Shown here one piece after another: positions 9,703-17,678 of a DNA stretch of 64,000 nt. Positions within the stretch are counted from its first letter, which is position 1; each line of letters opens with the position of its first letter. The stretch comes from Clostridia bacterium. Its GTDB lineage: Bacteria; Bacillota; Clostridia; TANB77; UBA1234. A model generated the notes under the pieces. The model was not told the origin of the DNA. It saw only the letters and a list, made by a program, of their open reading frames with translations, and searched no databases. Where the stretch lies: the NCBI GenBank assembly GCA_017539905.1, contig JAFYBZ010000014.1, positions 62,001 to 126,000 of the forward strand, read 5' to 3'. A program made the translations under genes and the position numbers.

Positions 9703-10231
9703 AAACAATGTACCAGAAGTACTTTTCAGGATTGGTTAAAATCCCTTCAAGTTTGTGCAAGGCATTCTGCATTCGCTTTAAACCTTGCTCCTCTTCCAAA
9801 ACCTTGAAAAACCCTTGAAGCCGCTCCTTCTCAGTTTCGATATCCTCTTTTGTCTCAGCAATAGTCTCTCGGACTTCGTCCTCTTGGAAATCACCACTGC
9901 TTGCTTCCATCGTCTCATATGACTTCAGAGACCTCTCAAGCTCTGCTACTCTTTTCTTAGCAGCTTCGAGTTCCTTATAGTTCTTATTGAAACGCTCATA
10001 GTTTTCTGTAAGCTTGTTTGTGATAACGGAGTATTCATACTGAGCCTGGGAAAGAAGCCAAACAGTGTCAAACTTATCATAGATAGGATCCAGAATCTCC
10101 AAATCCATAATATTGTCTAACACCTGAAGCCGTGTATTCTTGTTTTCCTCAGGAAGCTTCGTAGAAGCCTCTGTTTCCTTAATCCTTTTGGAAAGGAAGT
10201 CTCGAAAGTTTTTGACAGACATCATAAGCAT
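9701..10231 (-). CDS. Coiled-coil hypothetical protein, 176 aa (high-GC island gene 2)
   Basis: I do not recognise it. Long coiled coils are predicted from about residue 75 to 160 (heptad-like YKELEAAKKRVAELERSL and KERLQGFFKVLEEEQ). There is no signal or membrane segment. The ATG has GGGAGGAT 6 nt upstream. Base composition differs from its neighbours: a sample stretch near 9781-9840 is about 47% GC by count, while the surroundings are near 30%. It uses CGG for arginine at 9821-9823 and 10130-10132, a codon that is otherwise seen only at frameshift sites in this window. It is probably recently acquired. Confidence 0.75.
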   Translation of the reverse strand: MLMMSVKNFRDFLSKRIKETEASTKLPEENKNTRLQVLDNIMDLEILDPIYDKFDTVWLLSQAQYEYSVITNKLTENYERFNKNYKELEAAKKRVAELERSLKSYETMEASSGDFQEDEVRETIAETKEDIETEKERLQGFFKVLEEEQGLKRMQNALHKLEGILTNPEKYFWYIV

Positions 10232-10244
10232 TTTTTTATCCTCC

Positions 10245-10757
10245 CTATTCTTTATAGATACTCCTAAGTAACTTGTTGTGATTCATGAGATAATATAAGC
10301 AAAACCTAGCAAGTTTGTTGTCTTTCTCAAGTTGCTCATTTTCATCTTTGAGCTCCTGAATAAAAGCATCTGACTCACCACAGGCCCTATTCACCTCATC
10401 ATCTGTCAGTTTATACATATCAAAGAACGAGATTTGCCCTTTTGCCATTTTGATTTTCTTTATTTTTCTTACTTCACTAATTTTAGCTTTGTTCTTTTCA
10501 ATACGCTCTTTGGAATCTTTTGCCCAAAACTTGAGATTCCCAACGATATCTGCAACATGCTTATAAAGTGAACCTTTGAAGTAGTCCAAATCCATAAAAT
10601 CACGAAGTTTATTAGCAAATTCATGAGCTTTGTAAATGTTCTTACGCTTGCCATCCAGGTCAAACTCAGGATAGTCAGATTCAAGAAGCCGAATATCTTC
10701 CATGATCATTTCAGCGAGTTCTTCAATCGTTTTCCGGAAAATTGGATTACTTGCCAC
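10245..10757 (-). CDS. Helical hypothetical protein, 170 aa (high-GC island gene 1)
   Basis: I do not recognise it. It is mostly alpha-helical and charged, with a C-terminal coiled coil (residues ~128-150, FIQELKDENEQLEKDNKL). The GTG start at 10757 follows GGGGG by about 11 nt. It is 13 nt ahead of the second island gene and shares its higher GC and foreign codon use, with in-frame CGG at 10689-10691 and 10734-10736. The pair forms one transcription unit ending at the terminator at 9685-9702. No integrase, repeat boundary or attachment site is visible around it. Confidence 0.75.
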   Translation of the reverse strand: MASNPIFRKTIEELAEMIMEDIRLLESDYPEFDLDGKRKNIYKAHEFANKLRDFMDLDYFKGSLYKHVADIVGNLKFWAKDSKERIEKNKAKISEVRKIKKIKMAKGQISFFDMYKLTDDEVNRACGESDAFIQELKDENEQLEKDNKLARFCLYYLMNHNKLLRSIYKE

Positions 10758-10830
10758 TTGTGCTAACCCCCTTTAAAAAGTATTCAAATACCAATAAAAG
10801 TATAACACAATATTATGTAAAGTTCAATCT

Positions 10831-11379
10831 TTATTTGCTAAAAATAGCCAAAAATCTACCTATTCCCGTTATTATCTTAGTGCTGTTGTTTATAGCAACT
10901 TGCTTAAATAATCCCTTACTCCATACAGTAAGAGCAGTAACAGTTGCTGTAACTAATAAAGTAGTCACTGTAATATCTGTCTGACCAAGCATTTTAGCCA
11001 CATTTCCGGCAATTAAAGCAGCAGTAGCACCACTTAATACTCCGCAAATGTCTCCAATTACATCAGCACATACATTAGATACTCTATCTGCATTTTTTAT
11101 AAGCATAAGTGATTGCTTGGCGCCTTTCTTTTTATCTGATGCCATAGCATGAAAAGGCACCTCATCAGCAGCAGTAACAGCAGTTCCAATCATATCAAAC
11201 GCTACTCCAACTAGAACAACTATTATGAGTACAATAACTGAGATTATGATATTATTTACATTTTCAACAAGTTCAGTAGAAAGCATATTAAAAACAGCCG
11301 ACAAAGCAAATGTACTTATAAAAATTAAAAGAAGCCATCTTCCCTGACTCACCTTTTCACTTTTTTTATTCTTTTTCAT
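10831..11379 (-). CDS. oapA: OLE-associated membrane protein OapA (DUF21/CNNM-like)
   Basis: 182 aa with four hydrophobic segments (about residues 14-32, 44-62, 108-128 and 138-156). Between helices 2 and 3 lies a DUF21/CNNM-like stretch (MIGTAVTAADEVPFHAM, then KKGAKQSLMLIKNADR). OapA is known to bind OLE RNA at the membrane and is linked to magnesium tolerance and alcohol or cold stress in Halalkalibacterium halodurans. I assign it from size, topology, the DUF21-like core and its place directly downstream of the OLE RNA. The ribosome site AAAGGAG precedes the ATG. A long inverted repeat separates it from the RNA terminator, so it may have its own promoter. Confidence 0.82.
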   Translation of the reverse strand: MKKNKKSEKVSQGRWLLLIFISTFALSAVFNMLSTELVENVNNIIISVIVLIIVVLVGVAFDMIGTAVTAADEVPFHAMASDKKKGAKQSLMLIKNADRVSNVCADVIGDICGVLSGATAALIAGNVAKMLGQTDITVTTLLVTATVTALTVWSKGLFKQVAINNSTKIITGIGRFLAIFSK

Positions 11380-11404
11380 CTCTACTCCTTTTATTTATTC
11401 TTAC

Positions 11405-11550
11405 CTTACTTCATAAGAATAATATATGTGGAGCAAAACAATATGATTTAGATGGAGCTCCTAGGAATTTTAAATGCTTTAGCATTTAAAATTCGCACCT
11501 TTGGTGGAGGCGACTTGTTTTGCGTATATATATTATTCTTATGAAGTAAG
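11405..11550. repeat. Long imperfect palindrome between OLE RNA and oapA
   Basis: Outer arms of 23 bp (11405-11427 with 11528-11550) are perfect, followed by an 8-bp GCAAAACA stem after a bubble. An inner hairpin, GAATTTTAAATGC/GCATTTAAAATTC, lies at 11465-11494. It fills the whole gap. It could be a mobile hairpin or a structured 5' leader of oapA. Confidence 0.8.
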
Positions 11551-11564
11551 CAAAATAAAAATAA

Positions 11565-11582
11565 CCAATACGAATGTACTGG
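11565..11582 (-). terminator. Terminator at the 3' end of OLE RNA
   Basis: On the minus strand CCAGTAC, a 4-nt loop and GTATTGG (one G-T pair) are followed by TTATTTTTATTTTG. It marks the 3' limit of the RNA transcript. Confidence 0.75.
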
Positions 11583-12172
11583 CTAAAAAATTAAAAAATG
11601 TGATAATTTACTTAGTTAATTTTATGGCTTAGGTCCAGAAGGATTTCCCTATTTTCTACTAAGATATCGCCATCTTAGTGGTTCCCCTTTAAAGAAAATA
11701 TCTAAAGCCGTCACCAGCTTAGAGTCTGGATTACCACTTAGTCCACACCTCAATCCTAAGTATATCTTACGAAATGTAAATGTTCTAGAAGATTTCCTCA
11801 AACTACAACAAACATGTTTATCCTCTTTTGCAATAGTGGTTTCAACAAAGATAAAATGCATTCACCAAAATCACTCAAGGAAGGCTACACTGTGTACCTT
11901 AAAGCCTACCTAAATATGGCCAAGGCCTCGCAGGTTTCAAGTATTTTCTGCTGTTATTTTAAAGGTTACATGCCACAAAAATACAAGTCTCCATGAGAAA
12001 AGGGTCAACGCCCATATGCCATTACGGATCGCCCTTAACTCTTAACTCTCAGATAGCACCCTCGACTGGGCGTCGCGAGCATCTACCCAAAAGCTTCATC
12101 GATTATGCCATGTCAGTGGATTTTTAGGCCCACCCTCGCATATTGTTATAGCAACTAGAATAACACATCACG
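11583..12172 (-). ncRNA. ole: OLE RNA (ornate large extremophilic RNA)
   Basis: A stretch of ~590 bp with no credible ORF and elevated GC for this genome, full of stems (for example CTAAGAT/ATCTTAG near 11660 and GTGG/CCAC near the 5' end). It has its own sigma-A-type promoter and an intrinsic terminator. OLE RNA is about 610 nt and typically sits in the nusB-xseA-xseB isoprenoid neighbourhood, next to a DUF212 gene and oapA. All these neighbours are present in order: nusB, xseA, xseB, DUF212, RNA, oapA. The call rests on size, structure-rich sequence and this synteny. I cannot run the covariance model. Ends are set from the promoter and terminator and may be off by 10 nt. Confidence 0.85.
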
Positions 12173-12178
12173 AATTGT

Positions 12179-12207
12179 ATTATACCATAAATTAGAGTAA
12201 TTTGCAA
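12179..12207 (-). promoter_or_regulatory. Sigma-A promoter for OLE RNA
   Basis: On the minus strand: TTGCAA (12207-12202), 17-nt spacer, TATAAT (12184-12179). Predicted start of transcription near 12172. It starts 4 nt beyond the stop of the DUF212 gene, so the RNA can be made independently of the upstream operon. Confidence 0.82.
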
Positions 12208-12210
12208 ATT

Positions 12211-12663
12211 CTACAAGTCCCAGATATGACACAATAGTAGTCCCATGCATATTCCAACTAATAATCCTACGATTACTTCCATAGGAGAATGTCCCAAAAA
12301 CTCAACTAGCTTTTCTTGAACATTAATCTCTTCTCCATCAGTCTCTATAATCTTGTTTAATACTCTAGCTTGCTTTCCAGCTGCTCTTCTAACACCAGCA
12401 GCATCATACATAACTATGAAAGTAAAAACGGCTGCCAATGCAAAAGTAGCGCTTCCAAATCCTTCTGTAACGCCAATAGATGTAGCTAAACTACTAATGC
12501 AAGCAGTATGCGAACTTGGCATGCCACCTGCTCCTATAATTCTTTTAAAATTAATTTTACTTTTTCTATTAGTTATTATTTCATAAATCAACTTGAATAG
12601 TTGAACCAAAAACCATGTTATGAGTGGAATCCAAAGAAGCTTATTCTTTAATAATTCGGTCAT
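12211..12663 (-). CDS. Divergent PAP2 family membrane protein (DUF212)
   Basis: The signatures GGMPSSHTA and YDAAGVRRAAGKQA identify the divergent PAP2/DUF212 (YuiD-like) family. These are small membrane proteins related to acid phosphatases, of unknown substrate. 150 aa with three hydrophobic helices. Known OLE RNA loci often have this gene immediately upstream of the RNA, which supports the locus assignment. It follows xseB by 27 nt. Confidence 0.9.
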   Translation of the reverse strand: MTELLKNKLLWIPLITWFLVQLFKLIYEIITNRKSKINFKRIIGAGGMPSSHTACISSLATSIGVTEGFGSATFALAAVFTFIVMYDAAGVRRAAGKQARVLNKIIETDGEEINVQEKLVEFLGHSPMEVIVGLLVGICMGLLLCHIWDL

Positions 12664-12690
12664 ACTAATCCCCCTTAAAACTTTTCAAAA

Positions 12691-12921
12691 TTACTCTTCA
12701 AAAGTTTCTTCTGTGTATTCACCATCTTTATCTTTTACTAAAACTGTAATACTCTTTTCTGCTTTATCCAAAAGCTCATTACAATAATTTGATAATTCCA
12801 TTCCCTTTTTGAAATTGTTTACAGATTCGTCTAAAGTAAGTTCACCTTTTTCTAAGTTAGTAACAATTTCTTCTAGATTATTCATAGCTTCTTCAAAACT
12901 TAACTCTTCACTTTTTTTCAT
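12691..12921 (-). CDS. xseB: Exodeoxyribonuclease VII small subunit
   Basis: 76 aa with the XseB pattern SFEEAMNNLEEIVTNLEKGE then TLDESVNNFKKGMEL. The start ATG overlaps the xseA stop (ATGA), so it is translationally coupled to xseA. Because full-length XseA needs a +1 shift, ribosomes must complete that shift to reach this coupling site. Confidence 0.93.
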   Translation of the reverse strand: MKKSEELSFEEAMNNLEEIVTNLEKGELTLDESVNNFKKGMELSNYCNELLDKAEKSITVLVKDKDGEYTEETFEE

Positions 12922-14181
12922 TTAACACTAACCTCCACTTTTCCATCACTCAATGTAAGTAGTAAATCCTCTTTTACTTTAACATCTTTAGTACTCTTAA
13001 TTATTTTGCCTTCTTTATTCTCTACAATAGAATAGCCTCTTGTAAGTGTTTTAAGTGGGCTTAAAGCATCAAGATTTGAAGCTATCTTAACTAATTCCAA
13101 TTTCTTATTTTTCAATTCTAGCTTTGCATTCAAACAAAGATTCTTAGTATTCTTATCCAATAGCAGTCTTCTATTTGCAAACATTGAAATAGGATCTTTA
13201 AATACTTTTGAGTTAATAACTTTTTTATATTGCAATTTCAAATTTTCTAATTTCTTAGAAAGCGAAATTGATAAATTTCTATTTATATTATTTAACTTCC
13301 ATTTAATTTCTGATAATTCAGGTACTGCTAGTTCTCCGTGCTGCAGATGGTGTAGGCGCTCTTAAATCAGCAACAAAATCTGCAATTGTAAAATCAGTTT
13401 CATGCCCTACTGCAGAAATAATAGGAAGTTCAGAATCATAAATTGCATGTGCAGTGATTTCTTCATTAAAAGGCCACAGGTCCTCAAGCGAACCTCCACC
13501 ACGAGCAATAATAATTACATCAACATTTTTCTCCCTATTAAAATAATTAATACCATCACAAATTGTTTCAGCTGCTCCTGCTCCCTGAACTGCAGCAGGA
13601 AATAATTTCAAATTTACACTTGGAAATCTTCTTGTTGTTACATTAATTATATCTCTAATAACAGAACCTGTTTTAGAAGTAACAACTCCAATTGATTTTG
13701 GAAGCATAGGAATTTCTTTTTTGTGTTCTTCATCAAACATACCTAGTTTTGAAAGTTTCTCTTTAAGCTCTTCAAACTTTCTATAAAGATCTCCCAAGCC
13801 TTCTTGTTCCATACCCTTAACATATATCTGATAAATACCGTCTCTTTCATAGACAGCGCATGTACCAAAAACTACAACTTGCATTCCATCTTCAGGATCA
13901 AATCTAACATTAGGAGTATATGATTTAAAGCAAACACATTTAATAAGAGCATCCTTATCTTTCAAAGTAAAATACCAATGACCAGTATAATGTTTTTTAA
14001 GGTTTGAAATCTCACCTTTAACATACACATTGTTTAGAAACTCATCTCTATCTACTAAATCCTTAATATATAAATTCAGCTCCTTAACAGAAATAGGAGC
14101 TGGTCTTTCAAACTTAGGACTATTATTCTGTATTAACATGTCGAAATCTAATTGTCCATCCAAAACTTTATAATCCTCCAT
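12918..14181 (-). CDS. xseA: Exodeoxyribonuclease VII large subunit, requires a +1 frameshift at CGG
   Basis: XseA trims single-stranded DNA in repair. The N-terminal OB-fold (residues ~28-125) precedes the catalytic domain with IIIARGGGSLEDLWPFN and SAVGHETDFTIADFVADLRAPTPSAA. The zero frame then reads CGG (13338-13336) and stops five codons later at 13318. Skipping one base gives GGA GAA CTA GCA (G-E-L-A), which continues SEIKWKL... through the C-terminal helical region to 12918. Total length is 1264 nt, exactly 421 codons plus one base, about 420 aa and normal for XseA. There is no other lesion. Either a programmed +1 recoding site or a frameshift mutation; see findings. Confidence 0.9.
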
Positions 14182-14193
14182 AATATGTATTCA

Positions 14194-14316
14194 AGTTTGC
14201 ATCAAAATTATTGTATTGCAAGGAAAAATGATTGTGAGGAGCGGAATCGTATGTGTATACGTTGAGCACCGCAGCAATCATTTTGACACAGCAAGACAAT
14301 GATTTTCATGCAAACT
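14194..14316. repeat. Long interrupted palindrome between nusB and xseA
   Basis: Nested stems: AGTTTGCAT/ATGCAAACT, AAAAT/ATTTT, ATTGT/ACAAT, TTGC/GCAA, AAAATGATTG/CAATCATTTT, and an inner GCGG..CCGC stem with CGTAT/ATACG. The right arm ends on the last base of the nusB stop codon. It occupies almost the entire gap in the transcription unit. Confidence 0.78.
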
Positions 14317-14730
14317 TACTTATTCTCCTTAATAATCTCTGCTAATATACCGTTCACGAAGCTTGAAGACGAGTCTTCTCCAAAAGCTTTCGACAACTCC
14401 ACTGCCTCATTAACAGAAACCTTGCATGGTATGTCATCAACAAAACAAATTTCATAGATTGCAAGTCTTAATATTGCCAAATCAATTTTGTTGATTCTAT
14501 TAAAGTCCCAATCTTTAAGATGTGACTTAATTTTTTCATCTATAGTTGAACGATTGTTTGAAATTCCGAGAAAGAATATTCTCAATATATTTTTCATCAT
14601 CTTGAGATATTTCTTCTTGCTCTTCATCACTCTCAAAATATCTATCATATAACTCCATTATATCTTCATCTTGAAAAGCAAGTTCAAATATAATCTTAAA
14701 CGCTATCTTTCTCGCCACGGTTCTACTCAT
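14316..14730 (-). CDS. nusB: Transcription antitermination factor NusB, requires a +1 frameshift at CGG
   Basis: NusB joins NusE in rRNA antitermination. The first 54 codons read MSRTVARKIAFK...YIENILS. Next comes CGG (14568-14566), and the zero frame stops at 14536. A +1 shift gives GGA ATT TCA (G-I-S), then TIDEKIKSHLKDW, the conserved IDLAILRLAIYEI and KVSVNEAVELSKAFGEDSSSSFVNGIL. NusB proteins have a conserved glycine at the shift position (the ILxGV region), so the recoded product is the expected one. The length of 415 nt is 138 codons plus one base. NusB is a core protein, so simple loss of function would be surprising. Confidence 0.9.
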
Positions 14731-14762
14731 TTAGTTCTCCTTACTAGGTGCATATATCACCA

Positions 14763-14972
14763 TTACATTTTGTCAATCCAAGTTTTAAGTTTGTCCTTAA
14801 CAGATGTTTTATTAGTTTGAATATATTTGCCAAGTAATCCCAAACCAACAATAAGAGCAATTTTCATTAATGCAGAAATAATTGTATCTCCACCAATAAC
14901 TATTACTAAAACAGCAACAACGACACCAATAATCATGCCAAGATACTTATCGATAAAATCTTTAAATGTCAT
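14763..14972 (-). CDS. DUF2273 small membrane protein of the Asp23 cluster
   Basis: 69 aa with two hydrophobic segments (residues ~10-27 and 34-48) and a basic tail. It belongs to the DUF2273 family, which is regularly encoded beside amaP and asp23. It is 2 nt from amaP. Probably part of the membrane anchor assembly for Asp23. Confidence 0.85.
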   Translation of the reverse strand: MTFKDFIDKYLGMIIGVVVAVLVIVIGGDTIISALMKIALIVGLGLLGKYIQTNKTSVKDKLKTWIDKM

Positions 14973-14974
14973 AA

Positions 14975-15739
14975 TTACTCTTCCTCCTTTAACTCTTCCT
15001 CTTCATCCTCTGTTTCTTCTTTTGCTTCTTCTGTAATACTATCTAATTTTTCGATAGCTTCAGTTAAAACCTTTTTATCAGGTTTATTTACAATTTGTTC
15101 AATATCTTCTTCAGGAGTCTTCAAAGATACAACTTCAATTTCTTTAGAATCTGTATCTGATTCAACATTAGATTCAGCAGTATCTTCTTTCTTCTTTGTA
15201 GCAAAGATATTTTTAATTTTAATATTTACATCTACAACATTTACTCCAATGTTTTCATAGATTGTCTTTTTAATATCTTGTTGAACAGCTTCAACCAATT
15301 CACGAATGTTCGTGTCTACATATACTTGTGCTATTGCGTAAATAATAACACCATTTCTCTTCTTAGCCATTTTAGCTTGAACATCTTTAATGTTGTCATA
15401 TGACATAGCAACAGTACGCGCTGTATTTATAATTGTATCTTGAGCAATTTGAACTTCACCATTCTTACTCTTAACAGTAATTGGTGATCTATCCTTTACT
15501 CTAAACAATGATAAGAATACTGTTGTTTTAAGTGATAAAACAAGTAATACAAGTCCAGTTATTGTGATAGGATTAAACAACTTCTCACTAACGATAGCAT
15601 CATTTAATGCATATGTAGAAATCAAATCCAAGATAACTCTAGGCTCAATGATTCTAGTACCTACTAAAATTAATGCAATTGAAATTACTAAAATAATAAT
15701 TGAAAAAATAAATGAAATTAGCTTATCTAAAGCTCTCAT
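14975..15739 (-). CDS. amaP: Alkaline shock response membrane anchor protein AmaP
   Basis: Two N-terminal transmembrane segments (residues ~7-27 and 56-78) precede an Asp23-like cytoplasmic domain (VKSKNGEVQIAQDTI, residues ~88-170). It ends in a highly acidic C-terminal tail of about 70 residues (EEAKEETEDEEEELKEEE). AmaP tethers Asp23 to the membrane. The unusually long acidic tail is a local feature; family members are normally shorter (~180-200 aa). Confidence 0.88.
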   Translation of the reverse strand: MRALDKLISFIFSIIILVISIALILVGTRIIEPRVILDLISTYALNDAIVSEKLFNPITITGLVLLVLSLKTTVFLSLFRVKDRSPITVKSKNGEVQIAQDTIINTARTVAMSYDNIKDVQAKMAKKRNGVIIYAIAQVYVDTNIRELVEAVQQDIKKTIYENIGVNVVDVNIKIKNIFATKKKEDTAESNVESDTDSKEIEVVSLKTPEEDIEQIVNKPDKKVLTEAIEKLDSITEEAKEETEDEEEELKEEE

Positions 15740-15750
15740 CTAAATCCCTC

Positions 15751-16185
15751 CTATTCATCCTTTATAGTTTCTTCTTGTGTAGCCACTTTTACTTCTTGTT
15801 TCTTTTTTGGAACACTAACACCTTGAATATGAACATTAACTGATACAACATTCAAGCCTGTCATTGCTTCAACTTGTGTCTTGACTTTATTTTGAACTTC
15901 CCAAGCTATGTCAGGAATTCTTGCACCATATTCAACTGTAACATTGATATCTATTATAGTGTCTTTCTCTCCTATTTGAACCTTAACACCTTTAGTTTTA
16001 CGTCCAAGCATTTCGCCTATGCCATTTGCATTCATTGATGCAACACCTTTAACTTCTTGTGCAGCAATACCTGCAATTGTTGCAACAACTTCTTCTGAAA
16101 TACTAATTCCTTTTGTGTCTTCATCAGTAATGATGTCTCCACTCTCAATAGGAATTATAGACTCCTCTAAATTTTCGTCTTCCAT
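15751..16185 (-). CDS. Asp23/Gls24 family envelope stress response protein
   Basis: 144 aa. The Asp23 core runs from ISISEEVVATIAGIAAQEVKGV to VNVHIQGVSVPKK. The N-terminus is acidic and contains SGDIITDE. It lies 9 nt from fmt and 11 nt from amaP in the same unit. Known roles are envelope and alkaline stress. Confidence 0.9.
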   Translation of the reverse strand: MEDENLEESIIPIESGDIITDEDTKGISISEEVVATIAGIAAQEVKGVASMNANGIGEMLGRKTKGVKVQIGEKDTIIDINVTVEYGARIPDIAWEVQNKVKTQVEAMTGLNVVSVNVHIQGVSVPKKKQEVKVATQEETIKDE

Positions 16186-16194
16186 AAGAACCTC

Positions 16195-17145
16195 CTAACT
16201 TAATATAGTTCCAACTTTTAATTCATTACCTCTAAGATAATCTTTGATAGGCATTCTCTTAGAGTTTGGTGCTTGTATTTCTAAAACATTAAGTAGTCCG
16301 CTTGATGTAGTTATAATCAATCCTTCTTTACTATTTGAAACAACTATACTTCCAGGATTATTGTTTTGCTCTTCTTCGCTTAAATAATCTTCACTTAATT
16401 CTTCTGCCTTCCAAACCTTGAACACCTTGTCTTCATAAACAAACCATGCTCCTGGTGCAGGGTTAACACCTCGAATTAAGTTTACAGCAGAATAAGCAGA
16501 TTTATAAAAATCAATTTTAGTATTTTCTTTAAAAATCATAGGTGCTGTAGTGAAATCATCACCTTGTTTTTTAGGCTTAATTGTTCCATCTAAAATATCA
16601 TCCAAAGTTTTAACAGCTAATCTTGCTCCCAATAATTTTAGTTTTTCATATAAAGTTCCATAAGTGTCATCTTTTTCAATTGGAATTTCTGATGTAAGAT
16701 ATATATCTCCTGTATCCATACCAGCATCCATTTTCATTGTCGTAACACCTGTTGTTTCATCACCATTAATAATTGCCCATTGAATTGGAGCTGCTCCCCT
16801 ATACTTTGGAAGCAATGATCCATGAACATTCATTGAACCATACTTTGGAATGTCTAAAAGTTCTTGCGGTAAAATCTTGCCATATGCAACTACAACTATA
16901 ATGTCAGGCTTTAAGCTTTTTATCTTTTCAAGAAACTCTTCATTGTTTCTAATTTTTTCTGGTTGAAGAACATCAATATTATTTGCAAGAGCATACTCTT
17001 TTGTTGGAGGCATTTGAACTTTCATCCCTCTTCCTACTTGTTTGTCCGGTTGACAAACAACAGCCAAAATATTATGCCCACCATTATGAATTTGTTTTAA
17101 AGTCTCCAAAGCAAAATCCGGAGTACCCATAAATACAATGTTCAT
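16195..17145 (-). CDS. fmt: Methionyl-tRNA formyltransferase
   Basis: Formylates initiator Met-tRNA using 10-formyl-THF. Motifs are FMGTPDFALETL at the N-terminus and the catalytic region MNVHGSLLPKYRGAAPIQWAIINGD. The C-terminal OB domain begins near residue 205. 316 aa, normal. It is 3 nt from def, the usual fmt-def partnership. Confidence 0.95.
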   Translation of the reverse strand: MNIVFMGTPDFALETLKQIHNGGHNILAVVCQPDKQVGRGMKVQMPPTKEYALANNIDVLQPEKIRNNEEFLEKIKSLKPDIIVVVAYGKILPQELLDIPKYGSMNVHGSLLPKYRGAAPIQWAIINGDETTGVTTMKMDAGMDTGDIYLTSEIPIEKDDTYGTLYEKLKLLGARLAVKTLDDILDGTIKPKKQGDDFTTAPMIFKENTKIDFYKSAYSAVNLIRGVNPAPGAWFVYEDKVFKVWKAEELSEDYLSEEEQNNNPGSIVVSNSKEGLIITTSSGLLNVLEIQAPNSKRMPIKDYLRGNELKVGTILS

Positions 17146-17148
17146 TAT

Positions 17149-17667
17149 TTATTTGTTCCTTTCAGCTTCTTCTTGTTCTAATCTTTCTAACTCTTCTTGA
17201 TCAAAAATTTCTGTTGCTTTATCTATAAATAATATTCCATCTAAATGATCTATCTCGTGGCTAAGTACTACTGCAAGCAAACCTTCTGCTTTAATTTTAA
17301 TCTTTTTGCCGTCTTTATCTAATGCTTCAACAGTAACTTTTTCAGGTCTAATAACATCTCCTAATTTTCCAGGAACACTAAGACATCCTTCTCTACAAAC
17401 TTGTTCTCCACTTTTCTTAGTAATAACAGGATTAATTAAGAAGTATGGCCCCTGTGGATTTTCTTCTTCCATTGTTAAATCAACCACAATAGCTCTTCTT
17501 AATACACCTACTTGTGGCGCAGCAAGTCCGACACCATCATCAGTTACTTTTAATGTTTCATATAAATCTTCAAGCAATTCTTTCGCTTTTTCATCGACAG
17601 TATCAAAAGGACGAGATTTCTTTCTAAGCAAAGGATCGCCAACTTCTCGTATCTTCCTAATAGCCAT
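17149..17667 (-). CDS. def: Peptide deformylase
   Basis: Metalloenzyme removing N-formyl from nascent proteins. The three motifs are present: GVGLAAPQVG, REGCLSVPG (metal Cys) and LSHEIDHLDGILF (HExxH). 172 aa. It sits between priA and fmt, as in many Bacillota. Confidence 0.95.
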   Translation of the reverse strand: MAIRKIREVGDPLLRKKSRPFDTVDEKAKELLEDLYETLKVTDDGVGLAAPQVGVLRRAIVVDLTMEEENPQGPYFLINPVITKKSGEQVCREGCLSVPGKLGDVIRPEKVTVEALDKDGKKIKIKAEGLLAVVLSHEIDHLDGILFIDKATEIFDQEELERLEQEEAERNK

Positions 17668-17678
17668 TTGTTACTCCT

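Noticed and set aside
11649-11996. Two ORFs on opposite strands inside the OLE RNA region
   Set aside because: Short, no ribosome sites, composition unlike proteins, and they overlap structured RNA with its own promoter and terminator.
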